From assembly GCA_000701625.1 (NCBI GenBank), contig JNJK01000002.1:1-64000 (forward strand): a stretch of 64,000 nt of DNA. Direction: 5' to 3'. This stretch comes from Lachnospiraceae bacterium MC2017 (GTDB taxonomy: Bacteria > Bacillota > Clostridia > Lachnospirales > Lachnospiraceae). Below, piece after piece: positions 9,069-21,822 of the stretch. Made by a program: the position numbers and the translations under genes. Under the pieces are notes generated by a model that did not search any database, was not told where the DNA came from, and saw only the letters and a list, made by a program, of their open reading frames with translations. The stretch's first letter is position 1. Each line of letters opens with the position of its first letter.

Positions 9069-9090
9069 TTTTATCCTCCTTAAAATTGCA

Positions 9091-9117
9091 CTTGCGGAGT
9101 CTTGTATGCTCCGCAAG
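9091..9117 (-). promoter_or_regulatory. Leader hairpin in front of tuf
   Basis: CTTGCGGAG (9091-9099) pairs perfectly with CTCCGCAAG (9109-9117), ending 12 bases from the ribosome site. No U-tract follows, so it is not a terminator. It may stabilise the mRNA or affect initiation. Confidence 0.55.
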
Positions 9118-9145
9118 GGCATAAAAAGATACACAACTGATTTGT

Positions 9146-9174
9146 ATTATATTTCAACAGACGCTATTTTTCAA
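9146..9174 (-). promoter_or_regulatory. tuf promoter
   Basis: On the minus strand TTGAAA (9169-9174) and TATAAT (9146-9151) are separated by exactly 17 bases, between fusA and tuf. Confidence 0.82.
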
Positions 9175-9197
9175 GCTTTATGCCTGTGAACGGCACC

Positions 9198-11315
9198 TTA
9201 TTTCTTTAATACTTTTTCAGCAACGTTCTTCGGAACCTGCTCATAGTGATCAAAGAACATAGAGTAGTTACCACGTCCCTGTGTTCTGGAACGAAGGTCT
9301 GTAGCGTATCCGAACATCTCGGAAAGAGGAGTCATAGCCTTAACCATCTTTCCGCCCGGGATATCTTCCATACCCTGAACCTGTCCACGTCTGGAGTTCA
9401 TGTCGCCGATAACATCGCCCATGTACTCTTCAGGCATAGTAACTTCAACCTTCATGATAGGCTCAAGAAGTACCGGTGAACCCTTCTGCATAGCATCCTT
9501 CATAGCCATAGAACCAGCGATGTGGAATGCCATCTCGGAAGAATCGACTTCATGGTATGAACCATCATAACATGTAGCCTTGACACCAGTTACAGGGAAT
9601 CCACCAAGGATACCAGTCTTCATAGCTTCCTGGATACCTTCGTCTACAGACGGGATGTATTCCTTCGGAATAGCACCACCTGTAACGCTGTTGATGAACT
9701 CGTACTCCTGCTCGCCATTTACATCCATAGGCTCGAATACAATCTTAGCGTGACCGTACTGACCACGACCACCAGACTGCTTAACATACTTGGAATCGAT
9801 ATCAACCTTCTTTGTGATAGCTTCCTTGTATGCAACCTGAGGAGCACCAACGTTTGCTTCAACGTTGAACTCACGGAGAAGTCTGTCAACGATGATCTCA
9901 AGGTGAAGCTCACCCATACCAGCGATGATAGTCTGTCCTGTCTCCTCATTTGTATGAGCACGGAATGTAGGATCTTCTTCAGCAAGCTTTGCAAGTGCCT
10001 GACCAAGCTTATCCTGTCCAGCCTTTGTCTTAGGCTCGATAGCAAGCTCGATAACGGGATCCGGGAACTCCATAGACTCAAGGATGCAAGGATGCTGCTC
10101 ATCACAGATAGTATCACCAGTTACAGTCAGCTTAAATCCAACTGCAGCTGCGATATCTCCGGAATATACAGTATCCAACTCGGATCTCTTGTTTGCATGC
10201 ATCTGAAGGATACGTCCTGCACGCTCTTTCTTACCCTTTGTAGAGTTAAGAACGTAAGAACCGGAATTCAGCTTACCACGATATACACGGATGAATGCAA
10301 GCTTACCAACGAACGGGTCTGTCATGATCTTGAATGCAAGAGCTGCGAACGGGCCATCATCTGTAGCCTCAACAGTCATTGCATTACCATCAAGATCTGT
10401 TGCCTCAGCTGCCGGAATATCAACAGGTGAAGGCATATACTCAACAACACCGTTCAGAAGCTTCTGAACACCCTTGTTCTTGTAAGCAGAACCAGCAAAT
10501 ACCGGAACAGCTCTGTTCTCGATACAAGCCTTACGAAGAGCTTTCTTCATCTCATCGATGGACGGGATCTTGTCCTCAAGATACTGCTCCATCAGATCAT
10601 CATCAAGCTCGCAGATCTTCTCGATTGTCTCGGTTCTGTAAAGTTCAACATCATCAGCCATATCCTCAGGAATGTCTCTGATGTCTTCCTTCTTACCCTG
10701 CTCATCGTCATAGAAATATGCCTTATTCTCGAGCAGGTCGATAACTCCAGCGAAGTCATCTTCCTTACCAATCGGGATTGTGATCATGATCGCGTTAGAA
10801 CCAAGTCTGTTACGGATCTGATCAACAGTGCCATAGTAATCAGCACCCATAGCATCCATCTTATTTACGAATGCCATTCTCGGAACGTGGAATCCCTCTG
10901 CCTGACGCCATACGTTCTCAGACTGAGGCTCAACACCGCTCTTTGCAGCGAATACGCCGACAGCGCCATCAAGTACACGAAGTGAACGCTCAACCTCTAC
11001 TGTGAAGTCTACGTGACCAGGTGTATCGATGATGTTGATTCTGTGCTCCGGTGCGCCCTTCTTAGGTGCGCCATTTTCTTCCAATGTCCAGTGACAGGTT
11101 GTTGCAGCAGATGTGATTGTAATACCACGCTCCTGCTCCTGCTCCATCCAGTCCATTGTAGCTGTACCATCGTGAGTTTCACCAATCTTATAGTTTACAC
11201 CGGTATAATACAGGATACGCTCTGTAAGAGTTGTCTTACCAGCGTCGATATGAGCCATAATACCAATGTTTCTGGTTCTCTCAAGAGGATACTCTCTTCC
11301 AGGATCGTTAGCCAA
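9198..11315 (-). CDS. fusA: Translation elongation factor G
   Basis: 705 residues, the usual length. EF-G is the GTPase for ribosomal translocation and, with RRF, ribosome recycling. G1 is AHIDAGKT, G3 DTPGHVDF, G4 NKMD; domains II-V follow, with the domain IV signature near [15 protein letters not shown]. The start [13 protein letters not shown] is preceded by AAGGAGG. The leader between rpsG and fusA (11316-11449) contains two hairpins, ACCGGC/GCCGGT and ACCTGAGAGA/TCTCTTAGGT. It sits in the order rpsL-rpsG-fusA-tuf. Confidence 0.98.
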   Translation of the reverse strand: MANDPGREYPLERTRNIGIMAHIDAGKTTLTERILYYTGVNYKIGETHDGTATMDWMEQEQERGITITSAATTCHWTLEENGAPKKGAPEHRINIIDTPGHVDFTVEVERSLRVLDGAVGVFAAKSGVEPQSENVWRQAEGFHVPRMAFVNKMDAMGADYYGTVDQIRNRLGSNAIMITIPIGKEDDFAGVIDLLENKAYFYDDEQGKKEDIRDIPEDMADDVELYRTETIEKICELDDDLMEQYLEDKIPSIDEMKKALRKACIENRAVPVFAGSAYKNKGVQKLLNGVVEYMPSPVDIPAAEATDLDGNAMTVEATDDGPFAALAFKIMTDPFVGKLAFIRVYRGKLNSGSYVLNSTKGKKERAGRILQMHANKRSELDTVYSGDIAAAVGFKLTVTGDTICDEQHPCILESMEFPDPVIELAIEPKTKAGQDKLGQALAKLAEEDPTFRAHTNEETGQTIIAGMGELHLEIIVDRLLREFNVEANVGAPQVAYKEAITKKVDIDSKYVKQSGGRGQYGHAKIVFEPMDVNGEQEYEFINSVTGGAIPKEYIPSVDEGIQEAMKTGILGGFPVTGVKATCYDGSYHEVDSSEMAFHIAGSMAMKDAMQKGSPVLLEPIMKVEVTMPEEYMGDVIGDMNSRRGQVQGMEDIPGGKMVKAMTPLSEMFGYATDLRSRTQGRGNYSMFFDHYEQVPKNVAEKVLKK

Positions 11316-11449
11316 GGAATTTTCCTCCTTATATTACAGCAACCTAAGAGATAGGAATTCCTGTCTCTCAGGTCATACACGAATACCCTACCGGCATAGC
11401 CGGTACAGGTATGTTAATCGCGTAAATATAACAGAAACAGACTTTAATA

Positions 11450-11932
<483 letters not shown>

Positions 11933-12046
11933 CTAAATTGAGTCATTGGGCTCAACGGTACTCAGAGGCTTCAGCCCCTGTTCGTGCGGTCTTGAAGCTA
12001 TCTATGTAGATAACCTAAATCCCAACACTACCGTATATTATCGAAA

Positions 12047-12469
12047 TTACTTTTTAGCAGCCTTCGGTCTCTTTGCTCCGTACTTGGAACGAGCCTGCAT
12101 TCTGTTTGCGACACCTGCAGTATCAAGAGTACCACGGATGATGTGATATCTTGTACCAGGAAGATCCTTTACACGGCCGCCGCGGATCAGAACTACGCTA
12201 TGCTCCTGAAGGTTATGACCCTCTCCAGGGATGTAGCTAGTAACTTCGATTCCGTTGGAAAGACGTACACGGGCAATCTTTCTAAGAGCAGAGTTCGGCT
12301 TCTTCGGTGTAGCAGTCTTAACAGCTGTACAAACACCACGCTTCTGCGGTGAAAGTGTAGATGTAGACTTCTTCTGCAGGGAGTTGAATCCTGCCTGAAG
12401 TGCCGGAGACTTAGACTTCTTTGCAGATGTCTGTCTGCCCTTTCTAACTAACTGGTTGAATGTTGGCAT
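12047..12469 (-). CDS. rpsL: 30S ribosomal protein S12
   Basis: 140 residues ([15 protein letters not shown]...). S12 lies at the decoding site and controls accuracy. The loops that change in streptomycin resistance, [11 protein letters not shown] and [14 protein letters not shown], have the normal lysines, so the protein looks streptomycin-sensitive. It is preceded by AGAGGTG and by a structured leader with its own promoter (12502-12632). Confidence 0.98.
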   Translation of the reverse strand: MPTFNQLVRKGRQTSAKKSKSPALQAGFNSLQKKSTSTLSPQKRGVCTAVKTATPKKPNSALRKIARVRLSNGIEVTSYIPGEGHNLQEHSVVLIRGGRVKDLPGTRYHIIRGTLDTAGVANRMQARSKYGAKRPKAAKK

Positions 12470-12501
12470 TTAAGTTTCACCTCTTTCTATAGTTTATTTT
12501 G

Positions 12502-12600
12502 TGTAAGCTCCTTTTCTCATCCTTGAGTGGTTCCGCCTCGCCTCCTGGCATGGCAGCTTACAAGATATTAGCGTGCCATTCCATTGGAACGGCACGCTAA
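12502..12600 (-). promoter_or_regulatory. Structured leader of the rpsL-rpsG-fusA transcript
   Basis: Two stems can form. TTAGCGTGCCATTCC (12568-12582) pairs with GGAACGGCACGCTAA (12586-12600) with one mismatch, and the predicted start point lies inside this stem, so the mRNA would begin with a hairpin. TGTAAGCT (12502-12509) pairs with AGCTTACA (12555-12562) around a 45-base loop just upstream of the rpsL ribosome site. The first stem could also end rpoC transcripts, although it lacks a clear U-tract. Confidence 0.55.
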
Positions 12601-12603
12601 AGT

Positions 12604-12632
12604 ATTTTATATGAATGAAGTTATGATGTCAA
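12604..12632 (-). promoter_or_regulatory. Promoter upstream of rpsL
   Basis: On the minus strand TTGACA (12627-12632), 17 bases, then TAAAAT (12604-12609). It lies after the rpoC stop. Confidence 0.78.
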
Positions 12633-12677
12633 GAGATATATTGTACTATTATTCGAGCTTTATGCTTTCTATTATAG

Positions 12678-15600
12678 TTACTCTGTAATTTCCTGACCTG
12701 CTTCAACCATCTCATCACCTGAGATCATATCATCATCAAGGCCGATAGTCTCATCATCCTCATTGATAACTTCATCAGTTGAAAGCTTGATATTTCTGTA
12801 ACGTCTGAGACCTGTACCTGCAGGGATCAGCTTACCGATGATTACATTTTCCTTAAGTCCTACAAGGTGATCTACCTTACCCTTAATAGCGGCATCAGTA
12901 AGAACCTTTGTGGTCTCCTGGAAGGATGCTGCTGACATGAAGGAATCTGTAGCAAGTGATGCCTTTGTAATACCGAGAATGATATTAGTAAAGGTTGCAG
13001 GCTTCTTGCCCTCTTCTTCAGCTGCCTCGTTGATCTCATCCAGATCAAGATTATCCATTCTTGTACCCGGAAGGAGTTCTGTATCACCCGGATCATCAAC
13101 TTCAACCTTCTTCAGCATCTGATGAACAATGACCTCGATATGCTTGTCATTGATTTCAACACCCTGCAGACGGTATACTCTCTGAACTTCCTTAAGGAAG
13201 TAATCCTGTACGGAACGGAGTCCCTTGATCTTTAAGAGATCATGAGGATTGATGGAACCTTCTGTGATAACGTCACCAGCTTCAACTACAACGCCATCTT
13301 CAACCTTGATCCTGGAACCGTAAGGAATCAGATAAGCCTTTGACTCGCCAGTCTCATCATTTGTAACAATGACTTCCTTCTTAGTCTTTGTATCACGTAC
13401 CTCGACCTTACCGCCAAACTCAGCGATGATCGCAAGTCCCTTAGGTTTACGAGCCTCGAAAAGCTCCTCTACTCTAGGAAGACCCTGTGTGATATCAGAA
13501 CCGGCAACACCACCGGAGTGGAATGTTCTCATTGTAAGCTGTGTACCAGGCTCACCGATTGACTGAGCAGCGATGATACCAACTGCTTCACCAACCTGTA
13601 CCGGCTCACCTGTTGCCATGTTTGCGCCATAGCACTTTGCACAGATACCCTTATGGCTGCGGCATGTGAGAATAGTACGAATCTTTACAGATTCGATAGG
13701 CTCACCGTCACGTACACCAACTGTTACTACCTGACGAGCTCTGAGAGGAGTGATCATCTGGTTTACACCAACGATCTTTCTTCCATCCTTATCAAAGATA
13801 TCCTCGCAGGAGTATCTGCCTGTAATACGCGCCTCGAGGCTTTCGATCTCTTCCTTACCATCCATGAATGCAGAGACAACCATTCCCGGTATCGGGCGGT
13901 TCTTGCCTTCATTACAATCCATATCACGGATTACAAGCTCGGAAGATACGTCAACCATTCGACGTGTCAGGTATCCGGAATCGGCTGTTCTAAGAGCTGT
14001 ATCGGAAAGTCCCTTTCTTGCTCCATGTGCAGACATGAAGTATTCCAGAACGTTAAGACCCTCACGGAAATTAGCCTTGATAGGAAGCTCGATAGTATGA
14101 CCTGTTGTATCGGCCTGCAATCCTCGCATTCCTGCCAGCTGCTTGATCTGCTTATCAGATCCTCGAGCTCCGGAGTCTGCCATCATTCGGATATTGTTAT
14201 ATTTATCAAGACCTTTCAGAAGGTCATGTGTGATAGTATCATCACACTCTTTCCATGTCTCGATTACTTCGTTGTAACGCTCCTCATCTGTGATGAGACC
14301 ACGCTTAAAGTTCTTTGTGATCCTATCTACAGTATCCTGCGCCTGCTGAAGAAGAGCCGGCTTTGAATCAGGAACGATCATATCTGAAATAGATACACTG
14401 ATCGCAGCGATAGTTGAGTAGTGATAACCCATAGCCTTGATGTGATCAAGTACCTCTGCAGTCTTTATAGATCCATGTGTATTGATAATAGCCTCAATGA
14501 TCTGCTTCAGCTGCTTCTTACCAACCTGCTGATCGATCTCAAGAACAAACTCATTCTCAGGCTTTGTTCTATCCTGGAAACCAAGATCCTGTGGAATGAT
14601 CTCATTGAAGAGCAGTCTGCCCAGTGTAGCATTTACAACACCGGAACGCTTCTCACCGTTAACAACCTTTTCGATTCTAACCTTGATCTTACTCTGAAGA
14701 GTGATCATATGGTTTACATAAGCCATGATCGCTTCGGAAATATCCTTGAAGATCATTCCCTCACCAGGCTCGCCATCCTTATCAAGTGTCAGGTAATAAA
14801 TACCAAGAATCATATCCTGTGTAGGTACGGTTACCGGACCACCATCAGACGGCTTCAGAAGGTTATTAGGAGAAAGCAGCATAAATCTGCACTCTGCCTG
14901 AGCTTCTACTGAGAGCGGAAGATGTACAGCCATCTGGTCTCCATCGAAGTCAGCGTTGAACGCTGTACATGCAAGAGGATGAAGCTTAATAGCCTTACCT
15001 TCTACAAGAACAGGCTCAAATGCCTGGATACCAAGTCTGTGAAGCGTAGGAGCACGGTTAAGCATAACAGGATGCTCCTTGATAACTTCTTCAAGAACGT
15101 CCCAAACTTCGGGCTCAAGTCTCTCGACCATCTTCTTCGCATTCTTGATATTATGAGATGTTCCGTTTGCAACAAGCTCCTTCATAACAAAAGGCTTGAA
15201 AAGCTCGATAGCCATCTCTTTCGGAAGTCCGCACTGCCAGATCTTAAGCTCAGGTCCAACGACAATAACGGAACGTCCTGAATAGTCAACTCGCTTACCA
15301 AGAAGGTTCTGACGGAAACGTCCGCCCTTACCCTTAAGCATATCGGAAAGAGACTTCAGTGCACGGCTACCAGGTCCTGTTACCGGACGTCCGCGACGAC
15401 CATTATCAATAAGGGCATCAACTGCCTCCTGAAGCATTCTCTTTTCGTTTCTAACGATAATATCCGGTGCACCAAGCTCAAGAAGTCTCTGCAGACGGTT
15501 ATTACGGTTGATAATTCTTCTGTAAAGGTCATTAAGATCGGATGTTGCAAAACGTCCACCATCCAGCTGAACCATAGGTCTCAGATCAGGCGGGATAACC

Positions 15601-16325
15601 GGAATACAATCCATGATCATCCATGCCGGATTGTTTCCTGATTCACGGAATGCTTCAACAACATCAAGTCTCTTGATGATCCTTGCTTTCTTCTGGCCTG
15701 TTGCATCCTGAAGTTCTTCCTTCAGTTCAACAGATTCCTTTTCGAGATCGATAGCTTCCAGAAGTTCCTTTACTGATTCAGCACCCATGCCTACACGGAA
15801 TTTCTTTTCGCCATTTCTCTCTCTGGCATCCTGATATTCTTTCTCGCTAAGAACCTGCTTGTACTCAAGATCTGTATCCATAGGATCAAGTACAATATAG
15901 GAAGCAAAGTAAAGAACCTTTTCAAGTATCCTCGGAGAAAGGTCGAGAATAAGACCCATTCTGCTGGGGATACCCTTAAAGTACCAGATATGGGAAACCG
16001 GAGCTGCAAGCTCGATATGTCCCATTCTCTCACGACGTACGGAAGACTTTGTTACTTCAACGCCGCATCGATCGCAGACAATGCCTTTATAACGAATCTT
16101 CTTATACTTTCCGCAGTGACATTCCCAGTCCTTGCTAGGTCCGAAAATGCGCTCGCAGAACAGTCCATCCTTTTCCGGCTTCAGCGTTCTGTAGTTGATA
16201 GTCTCAGGCTTCTTTACTTCACCATGTGACCATTCTCTGATTCTGTCCGGTGAAGCCAGGCCAATCTTGATCGCATCAAATGTCAACGGCTGATAGGTTT
16301 CAGACTGCTTATTTGTCTCTGGCAT
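12678..16325 (-). CDS. rpoC: RNA polymerase beta' subunit
   Basis: 1215 residues from the ATG at 16325 (MPETNKQSE), chosen because AAGGAG lies 7 bases upstream; the in-frame ATG two codons earlier is only one base from that site. Zinc ribbon 1 (CHCGKYKK...CDRCG) is near residue 70, the catalytic Mg motif is [12 protein letters not shown], and the second zinc site includes [13 protein letters not shown]. Trigger loop and C-terminal region are present, with an acidic tail. It follows rpoB by 104 bases. Confidence 0.98.
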   Translation of the reverse strand: MPETNKQSETYQPLTFDAIKIGLASPDRIREWSHGEVKKPETINYRTLKPEKDGLFCERIFGPSKDWECHCGKYKKIRYKGIVCDRCGVEVTKSSVRRERMGHIELAAPVSHIWYFKGIPSRMGLILDLSPRILEKVLYFASYIVLDPMDTDLEYKQVLSEKEYQDARERNGEKKFRVGMGAESVKELLEAIDLEKESVELKEELQDATGQKKARIIKRLDVVEAFRESGNNPAWMIMDCIPVIPPDLRPMVQLDGGRFATSDLNDLYRRIINRNNRLQRLLELGAPDIIVRNEKRMLQEAVDALIDNGRRGRPVTGPGSRALKSLSDMLKGKGGRFRQNLLGKRVDYSGRSVIVVGPELKIWQCGLPKEMAIELFKPFVMKELVANGTSHNIKNAKKMVERLEPEVWDVLEEVIKEHPVMLNRAPTLHRLGIQAFEPVLVEGKAIKLHPLACTAFNADFDGDQMAVHLPLSVEAQAECRFMLLSPNNLLKPSDGGPVTVPTQDMILGIYYLTLDKDGEPGEGMIFKDISEAIMAYVNHMITLQSKIKVRIEKVVNGEKRSGVVNATLGRLLFNEIIPQDLGFQDRTKPENEFVLEIDQQVGKKQLKQIIEAIINTHGSIKTAEVLDHIKAMGYHYSTIAAISVSISDMIVPDSKPALLQQAQDTVDRITKNFKRGLITDEERYNEVIETWKECDDTITHDLLKGLDKYNNIRMMADSGARGSDKQIKQLAGMRGLQADTTGHTIELPIKANFREGLNVLEYFMSAHGARKGLSDTALRTADSGYLTRRMVDVSSELVIRDMDCNEGKNRPIPGMVVSAFMDGKEEIESLEARITGRYSCEDIFDKDGRKIVGVNQMITPLRARQVVTVGVRDGEPIESVKIRTILTCRSHKGICAKCYGANMATGEPVQVGEAVGIIAAQSIGEPGTQLTMRTFHSGGVAGSDITQGLPRVEELFEARKPKGLAIIAEFGGKVEVRDTKTKKEVIVTNDETGESKAYLIPYGSRIKVEDGVVVEAGDVITEGSINPHDLLKIKGLRSVQDYFLKEVQRVYRLQGVEINDKHIEVIVHQMLKKVEVDDPGDTELLPGTRMDNLDLDEINEAAEEEGKKPATFTNIILGITKASLATDSFMSAASFQETTKVLTDAAIKGKVDHLVGLKENVIIGKLIPAGTGLRRYRNIKLSTDEVINEDDETIGLDDDMISGDEMVEAGQEITE

Positions 16326-16429
16326 GAACATGCTCCTTCCAAAGTATTGTCATATCCGGACTGAATGCCCTTCAATCCGGATATTTTTTTCTATATACGT
16401 GTAATGTCGAAATTATTTGGATCAGTTTC

Positions 16430-19400
16430 TCAGCTGTTAACCGGATCCTGCTCCTCATCATAAACATCAACGGAATCGTCCTCGGAAATATCCTCGATTT
16501 CATCCTCTTCGACATCTACAAGCTCACCGGCCTCGTTGTGCTCCTGTACATGATAACCATGGCTTGCATAGTTTTCCTGCTGCTTCAGATCATGATCATC
16601 ATTCAGGATAGCGCGCATATCTGTCTCGCCGTAATCAACGTTCTCGCTGATCTCAACCTCAGAGCCGTCCTCTTTAAGAACACGAACATCCAGACCAAGT
16701 GACTGAAGCTCCTTAAGAAGAACCTTGAAGGACTCCGGAACACCAGGCTCAGGAATATTCTCACCCTTAATGATTGCCTCGTAAGTCTTAACTCGTCCAA
16801 TGACATCATCAGACTTAACTGTAAGAACTTCCTGAAGAGTATATGCTGCACCGTATGCTTCCAGTGCCCAAACTTCCATCTCTCCGAATCTCTGTCCGCC
16901 GAACTGTGCTTTACCACCAAGAGGCTGCTGTGTAACCAGAGAGTAAGGGCCTGTCGAACGTGCATGGATCTTATCATCTACCAGATGATGCAGCTTCAGG
17001 TAATGCATGTGTCCGATCGTTACCGGAGACTCGAAATACTCACCTGTACGACCGTCTCTAAGATGTACTTTACCATCCTTGCGGATCTTTACACCCTTCC
17101 ACAGCTCTCTGTGATCTCTGTTCTCATCGAGATACTGCATTACTTCCGGAAGAAGAGTGTCCTTATACTTCTCGTAGAACTCTTCCCACTCGTCATTTAC
17201 GTAATCATTTGCAAGCTCAAGCATATCTTCGATGTCGATCTCGTTCGCACCGTCAAATACCGGTGTAGAGATGTTAAAACCAAGAGCCATTGCTGCAAGA
17301 GAAAGGTGAATCTCAAGGACCTGTCCGATATTCATTCGAGACGGCACACCCAGAGGATTAAGCACGATATCCAAAGGTCTTCCGTTAGGCAGGTACGGCA
17401 TATCTTCTACAGGAAGAACACGGGAAACTACACCCTTATTACCGTGACGGCCGGCCATCTTATCACCAACCTGGATCTTTCTCTTCTGTGCAATATAAAT
17501 ACGTACTGCATGGTTTACACCAGGAGCCAGCTCATCACCGTTCTCTCTTGTAAACACCTTTGCATCTACGACAATACCATATTCACCGTGCGGAACCTTA
17601 AGTGATGTATCACGAACCTCGTGAGCCTTTTCACCAAAGATCGCACGAAGAAGTCTCTCTTCTGCTGTAAGCTCAGTCTCACCCTTAGGTGTAACCTTAC
17701 CTACAAGGATATCACCGGCACGAACCTCCGCACCGATTCTGATGATTCCTCTCTCATCAAGATCCTTAAGAGCATCCTCGCCAACACCAGGAATATCACG
17801 AGTGATCTCTTCCGGACCAAGCTTTGTCTCACGAGCCTCTGACTCATACTCTTCGATATGAACAGAAGTGTATACGTCACGCTGTACAAGACGCTCAGAA
17901 AGGAGAACAGCATCCTCGTAGTTGTAACCTTCCCACTCCATGAATCCGATAAGAGGATTCTTTCCGAGTGAAAGCTCACCTTCCTTTGTAGAAGGACCAT
18001 CTGCTATAACGTCCCCTGCTTCAACATGATCACCCTTAAATACGATAGGTCTCTGGTTGTAGCAGTTACTCTGGTTGGAACGCATGAACTTGATCAGATG
18101 ATACTCATCCTTTGTTCCATCATCATTGTCCATGCAGATCCTGTTAGATTCTGACATGGTGATGATTCCGGACTTTCTTGCAACTACACAGTCTCCTGAA
18201 TCGACAGCAGCCTTATGCTCCATACCTGTACCAACAGCCGGCGCTTCTGTTGTAAGAAGCGGAACCGCCTGACGCTGCATGTTGGATCCCATCAGCGCAC
18301 GAGTCGGGTCGTCGTTCGGAAGGAACGGAACAAGTGTAGTAGCGATAGAGAATACCTGTCTCGGAGAGACATCCATATACTCAAATCTACTTCTATCCCA
18401 CTCCTGTGTCTGATCTCTGAAACGACCTGAAACCATCTTATTAATGAAGTGTCCGTCTGTATCAAGAGGCTCAGAAGCCTGTGCTACATGATAATTATCT
18501 TCCTCATCGGCTGTCATGTAGATTACTTCGTTAGTAACGATCGGATTGCTCTCGTCAGTGAGGTCAATCTTTCTATACGGTGCCTCTACGAAACCATACT
18601 CATTAATACGCGCAAAGCAGGCAAGAGAGTTGATAAGACCGATGTTCGGTCCTTCAGGTGTCTCTACCGGGCACATACGTCCATAGTGAGAGTAGTGGAT
18701 ATCGCGGACCTCCATGCCTGCACGATCTCTTGAAAGACCACCAGGACCAAGTGCTGAAAGACGACGCTTATGTGTCAGCTCGGAAAGCGGATTGTTCTGA
18801 TCCATGAACTGTGACAGCTGGGATGATCCAAAGAACTCCTTAACTGCAGCAGTTACAGGCTTGATATTGATAAGAGCCTGCGGTGTGATCGTACTAATAT
18901 CCTGAGTAGTCATTCTCTCACGAACAACTCTCTCCATACGGGAAAGTCCGATTCTGTACTGGTTCTGAAGAAGCTCACCAACCGCACGGATACGACGATT
19001 TCCAAGGTGATCGATATCATCCTTATTACCGATTCTGTACTCCAGATGCATATTATAGTTAATGGAAGCAAAGATATCTTCCTTTGTGATATGCTTCGGA
19101 ATAAGTTCCGGAATATTCTTTCTGATAGAAGTCTGAAGATCCTCAGGAGTATCACACTCTTCCATAAGCTTTGCAAGCGCAGGATAGTAAACGAGCTCTG
19201 TGATACCATAATCCTCTGCTGTCTTTCCTTCAGGGAACTCAATGTAATGATCGATGTCTACCATAAGTGAAGAAAGAACCTTAACGTTCCTTTCCTCTGT
19301 CTGGATCATTACATAAGGAACTGCACTGTTCTGGATTTCAACAGCGAGTTCTCTTGTAATAACGGTGCCTGCCTCAGCCTTAACATCGCCTGCTTCAACA

Positions 19401-20323
19401 ACTTCACCTGTTGCAGGATCGATAACATCTTCTGCAAGTGTATGACCGGTAATACGGTTCTTAAAATGAAGTTTCTTATTAAATTTATAACGACCAACTT
19501 TTGCAAGGTCATATCTTCTCGGATCGAAGAACATTCCCTCGATGAGAGTTCTTGCGCTTTCCTCAGCAAGAGGCTCGCCCGGACGAATCTTCTTATACAG
19601 CTCCAGAAGACCCTGAACTGCGTTCTCACAGGTATCCTTAGAGAAAGATCCCTGAATCTTCGGCTCATCACCAAAATAGTCAAGAATCTCTTCATTGGAA
19701 CCAATTCCAAGTGCACGGATCAGCACAGTGATCGGCACCTTTCTGGTACGATCCACACGAACATAGAAGATATCATTAGCATCTGTCTCATACTCGAGCC
19801 ATGCTCCTCTGTTCGGGATAACCGTACATGAGAAAAGTTCCTTTCCGAGTTTATCGTGATCTATACCATAATAAATTCCGGGTGAACGAACTAACTGGCT
19901 GACAATTACACGTTCTGCTCCGTTGATAACGAACGTGCCGGTATCCGTCATAATAGGGAGATCGCCCATAAAGATCTCGTGTTCCTTAATATCTTCTTCC
20001 GGGTTCTCACTGTTTCTGAGACGTACCTTCACCTTAAGCGGTGCTGCATACGTTGCGTCTCGTGCTTTGCACTCTTCAATGGAATACTTTGCCTCATCCT
20101 TAGCAAAATCGTAACCTACGAAATCCATGCTGAGGTTTCCGCTGTAGTCTGTAATTGGAGAAATATCTGCAAACGCCTCTTTTAATCCCTCATTGATGAA
20201 CCAATCATATGAGGACTTCTGAACATCAATGAGATTCGGCATCTCAATGACATCCTGCTTTCTCTGAAAGCTCATTCGCATTGCTTTCCCATTGTAGACC
20301 GGATGTATTCTGTTCTTTTCCAT
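16430..20323 (-). CDS. rpoB: RNA polymerase beta subunit
   Basis: 1297 residues, with an acidic C-terminal extension of about 60 residues ([18 protein letters not shown]). The rifampicin region reads [19 protein letters not shown] then [20 protein letters not shown], all wild-type, which predicts sensitivity. Fork-loop, link and clamp motifs ([35 protein letters not shown]) are intact. The start is [19 protein letters not shown] with a GGGGTGAAA site upstream. It is downstream of rplL behind a partial terminator. Confidence 0.98.
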   Translation of the reverse strand: MEKNRIHPVYNGKAMRMSFQRKQDVIEMPNLIDVQKSSYDWFINEGLKEAFADISPITDYSGNLSMDFVGYDFAKDEAKYSIEECKARDATYAAPLKVKVRLRNSENPEEDIKEHEIFMGDLPIMTDTGTFVINGAERVIVSQLVRSPGIYYGIDHDKLGKELFSCTVIPNRGAWLEYETDANDIFYVRVDRTRKVPITVLIRALGIGSNEEILDYFGDEPKIQGSFSKDTCENAVQGLLELYKKIRPGEPLAEESARTLIEGMFFDPRRYDLAKVGRYKFNKKLHFKNRITGHTLAEDVIDPATGEVVEAGDVKAEAGTVITRELAVEIQNSAVPYVMIQTEERNVKVLSSLMVDIDHYIEFPEGKTAEDYGITELVYYPALAKLMEECDTPEDLQTSIRKNIPELIPKHITKEDIFASINYNMHLEYRIGNKDDIDHLGNRRIRAVGELLQNQYRIGLSRMERVVRERMTTQDISTITPQALINIKPVTAAVKEFFGSSQLSQFMDQNNPLSELTHKRRLSALGPGGLSRDRAGMEVRDIHYSHYGRMCPVETPEGPNIGLINSLACFARINEYGFVEAPYRKIDLTDESNPIVTNEVIYMTADEEDNYHVAQASEPLDTDGHFINKMVSGRFRDQTQEWDRSRFEYMDVSPRQVFSIATTLVPFLPNDDPTRALMGSNMQRQAVPLLTTEAPAVGTGMEHKAAVDSGDCVVARKSGIITMSESNRICMDNDDGTKDEYHLIKFMRSNQSNCYNQRPIVFKGDHVEAGDVIADGPSTKEGELSLGKNPLIGFMEWEGYNYEDAVLLSERLVQRDVYTSVHIEEYESEARETKLGPEEITRDIPGVGEDALKDLDERGIIRIGAEVRAGDILVGKVTPKGETELTAEERLLRAIFGEKAHEVRDTSLKVPHGEYGIVVDAKVFTRENGDELAPGVNHAVRIYIAQKRKIQVGDKMAGRHGNKGVVSRVLPVEDMPYLPNGRPLDIVLNPLGVPSRMNIGQVLEIHLSLAAMALGFNISTPVFDGANEIDIEDMLELANDYVNDEWEEFYEKYKDTLLPEVMQYLDENRDHRELWKGVKIRKDGKVHLRDGRTGEYFESPVTIGHMHYLKLHHLVDDKIHARSTGPYSLVTQQPLGGKAQFGGQRFGEMEVWALEAYGAAYTLQEVLTVKSDDVIGRVKTYEAIIKGENIPEPGVPESFKVLLKELQSLGLDVRVLKEDGSEVEISENVDYGETDMRAILNDDHDLKQQENYASHGYHVQEHNEAGELVDVEEDEIEDISEDDSVDVYDEEQDPVNS

Positions 20324-20560
20324 TAACGTTTCACCCCGTTCTTAAAAACTTCACCTAAGCAACCGCACTACTCGTAAAAAAGGGCGCAAAAAAGCCCATG
20401 TAACCACAATAGTGCATTTTCCATGGTAACATAGGTCTATGAATTAGTCAACTATTTATTTTGAACATTTATAAAAACAATTATCAATGCCGACAATAGA
20501 CATAAATAGCAACACACCATTTATTATATCGGCAAATTCTTTTAAAAAAGAATAACACCA

Positions 20561-20580
20561 GGCTGTGCTAAAGCACAGCC
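20561..20580 (-). terminator. Attenuating terminator between rplL and rpoB
   Basis: GGCTGTGC (20561-20568) pairs with GCACAGCC (20573-20580). On the minus strand GTTATTCTTTTTT follows. Placed 24 bases after the rplL stop, it probably lowers rpoBC transcription relative to rplJL, as in other bacteria. A weak second stem, GGGC 20382-20385 with GCCC 20394-20397, ends in TTTTTT close to rpoB. Otherwise the 281-base gap shows nothing coding. Confidence 0.72.
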
Positions 20581-20604
20581 CAGCGTTGTATAAGAAAGCT
20601 GTAA

Positions 20605-20973
20605 TTACTTAAGAGTAACCTTTGCGCCAACTTCCTCAACCTTAGCCTTGATGTCCTCAGCAGTAGCCTTATCAACATCTTCCTTAAGGATCTTAGGAGC
20701 TCCATCAACGAGATCCTTAGCTTCCTTCAGGCCAAGACCGGTGATCTCACGAACAACCTTGATAACCTTAACCTTGTTAGCGCCTACCTCTGTAAGCTCT
20801 ACATTGAACTCAGTCTTCTCTTCGCCTGCTGCTGCGCCAGCTGCGCCAGCTGCTGCTACTACAACGCCTGCAGATGCAGATACGCCAAACTCTTCTTCAC
20901 AAGCCTTAACCAGGTCGTTCAGCTCAAGAACGGTAAGACCCTTTATAGCCTCGATCATTTCTTCCTTTGTCAT
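20605..20973 (-). CDS. rplL: 50S ribosomal protein L7/L12
   Basis: 122 residues from ATG 20973 ([12 protein letters not shown]), chosen over an in-frame TTG because GGAGG lies just upstream. It has the N-terminal dimerisation helix, the Ala/Gly hinge and the C-terminal factor-binding domain ([16 protein letters not shown]). It forms the ribosome stalk that recruits GTPase factors such as EF-Tu and EF-G, encoded in the same cluster. Confidence 0.98.
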   Translation of the reverse strand: MTKEEMIEAIKGLTVLELNDLVKACEEEFGVSASAGVVVAAAGAAGAAAGEEKTEFNVELTEVGANKVKVIKVVREITGLGLKEAKDLVDGAPKILKEDVDKATAEDIKAKVEEVGAKVTLK

Positions 20974-21029
20974 TTTATTTACCTCCAAATTGGTATAGTG
21001 TGAATTTCAAATATACACGATCCGGAAAA

Positions 21030-21581
21030 TTATGCTTCCGGAGCTGCCTCTGCTGCCGGAGCTTCTGCTGCCGGAGCCTCTGCTGCCTCGCCACCTTCTG
21101 CCTTCTGCTCTGCGATCTGCTTGATAACACGAGCGAAGTTTGCGATAGGAGACTGCATGCTTCCAAGGAGTCTGGAGAGAAGTTCCTCTCTGGACGGGAT
21201 CTTGGAAAGATCAATTACTGCGTTTGCATCGTAGTAAGTACCTTCTACGACTGCACCCTTAACTTCAAGAGCCTTTGCCTTCTCAGCGAACTTGCAAATG
21301 ATTCGTGCCGGAGCAGTAACATCATCCTCAGAGATCGCCAGAGCAGAAGGTCCATCAAGAAGCTGGTCAAGCTGAGCAAAATCAGTTCCCTCAAAGGCAC
21401 GCTTCATCATAGTATTCTTATAAACCTTATAAGTAACACCGGCCTCACGAAGCTGCTTTCTGAGCTCTGTATCCTGCTCTACTGTCAGACCACGGTAGTC
21501 AACAAGAACTGCTGCCTTGGCATCCTTAACCTTAGCTACGATCTCATCAACAACGGGCTGTTTCAGTTCTACCTTTGCCAT
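21030..21581 (-). CDS. rplJ: 50S ribosomal protein L10
   Basis: 183 residues. The N-terminal rRNA-binding domain (VLVDYRGLTVEQDTELRKQL, YKVYKNTMMKRA) is followed by the helical spine that binds L7/L12 dimers and an Ala/Glu/Pro-rich tail (EAAEAPAAEAPAAEA). L10 with L7/L12 also binds its own mRNA leader. AGGAGGTAAAGTAAACC precedes the ATG. It is the first gene of the transcript. Confidence 0.98.
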   Translation of the reverse strand: MAKVELKQPVVDEIVAKVKDAKAAVLVDYRGLTVEQDTELRKQLREAGVTYKVYKNTMMKRAFEGTDFAQLDQLLDGPSALAISEDDVTAPARIICKFAEKAKALEVKGAVVEGTYYDANAVIDLSKIPSREELLSRLLGSMQSPIANFARVIKQIAEQKAEGGEAAEAPAAEAPAAEAAPEA

Positions 21582-21654
21582 GGTTTACTTTACCTCCTTA
21601 CGAAATTGATAGCCGAATTTCGTAACCGTATGGCACAATACGATAAACGAAAAA

Positions 21655-21785
21655 GGCTCCTGCCAAAAGACAGGAGCCCATAAAAGTCAATCAAATAAAA
21701 ACTCTTATTTCCTCGGCAGGCGTTTTCGCCTTACGCGCCTCTGCGCACCTGCTGTCTTCGGCCGGTTCAATTCAGAACCTTTCGT
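21655..21785 (-). promoter_or_regulatory. L10 leader with attenuator hairpin
   Basis: The minus-strand leader carries AGACAGCAGGTGC, then a GGCG/CGCC-rich stretch and CTGCCGAGGAAA, which matches the Firmicute L10 leader that binds the L10-(L7/L12) complex. It ends in a terminator-like stem, GGCTCCTG (21655-21662) with CAGGAGCC (21671-21678), followed by TTTTTCG. Excess L10 complex is expected to favour termination. Confidence 0.8.
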
Positions 21786-21814
21786 AATTTAACACAGGCC
21801 AGATGCAATGTCAA
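21786..21814 (-). promoter_or_regulatory. rplJ operon promoter
   Basis: TTGACA (21809-21814), a 17-base spacer and TAAATT (21786-21791) on the minus strand. It lies between the stop of the upstream secreted-protein gene and the L10 leader. Confidence 0.82.
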
Positions 21815-21822
21815 GAGTTTTT

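Noticed and set aside
7965-9083. 372-codon open frame on the plus strand
   Set aside because: It is antisense to tuf, follows from biased codon use of a highly expressed gene, and has no ribosome site or family pattern. Similar long antisense frames in fusA, rpoB and rpoC were dropped for the same reason.
16430-20323. Possible rifampicin-resistance change in rpoB
   Set aside because: The resistance region residues (Asp, His and Ser positions in FMDQNN, LTHKRR, RLSALG) are all wild-type.
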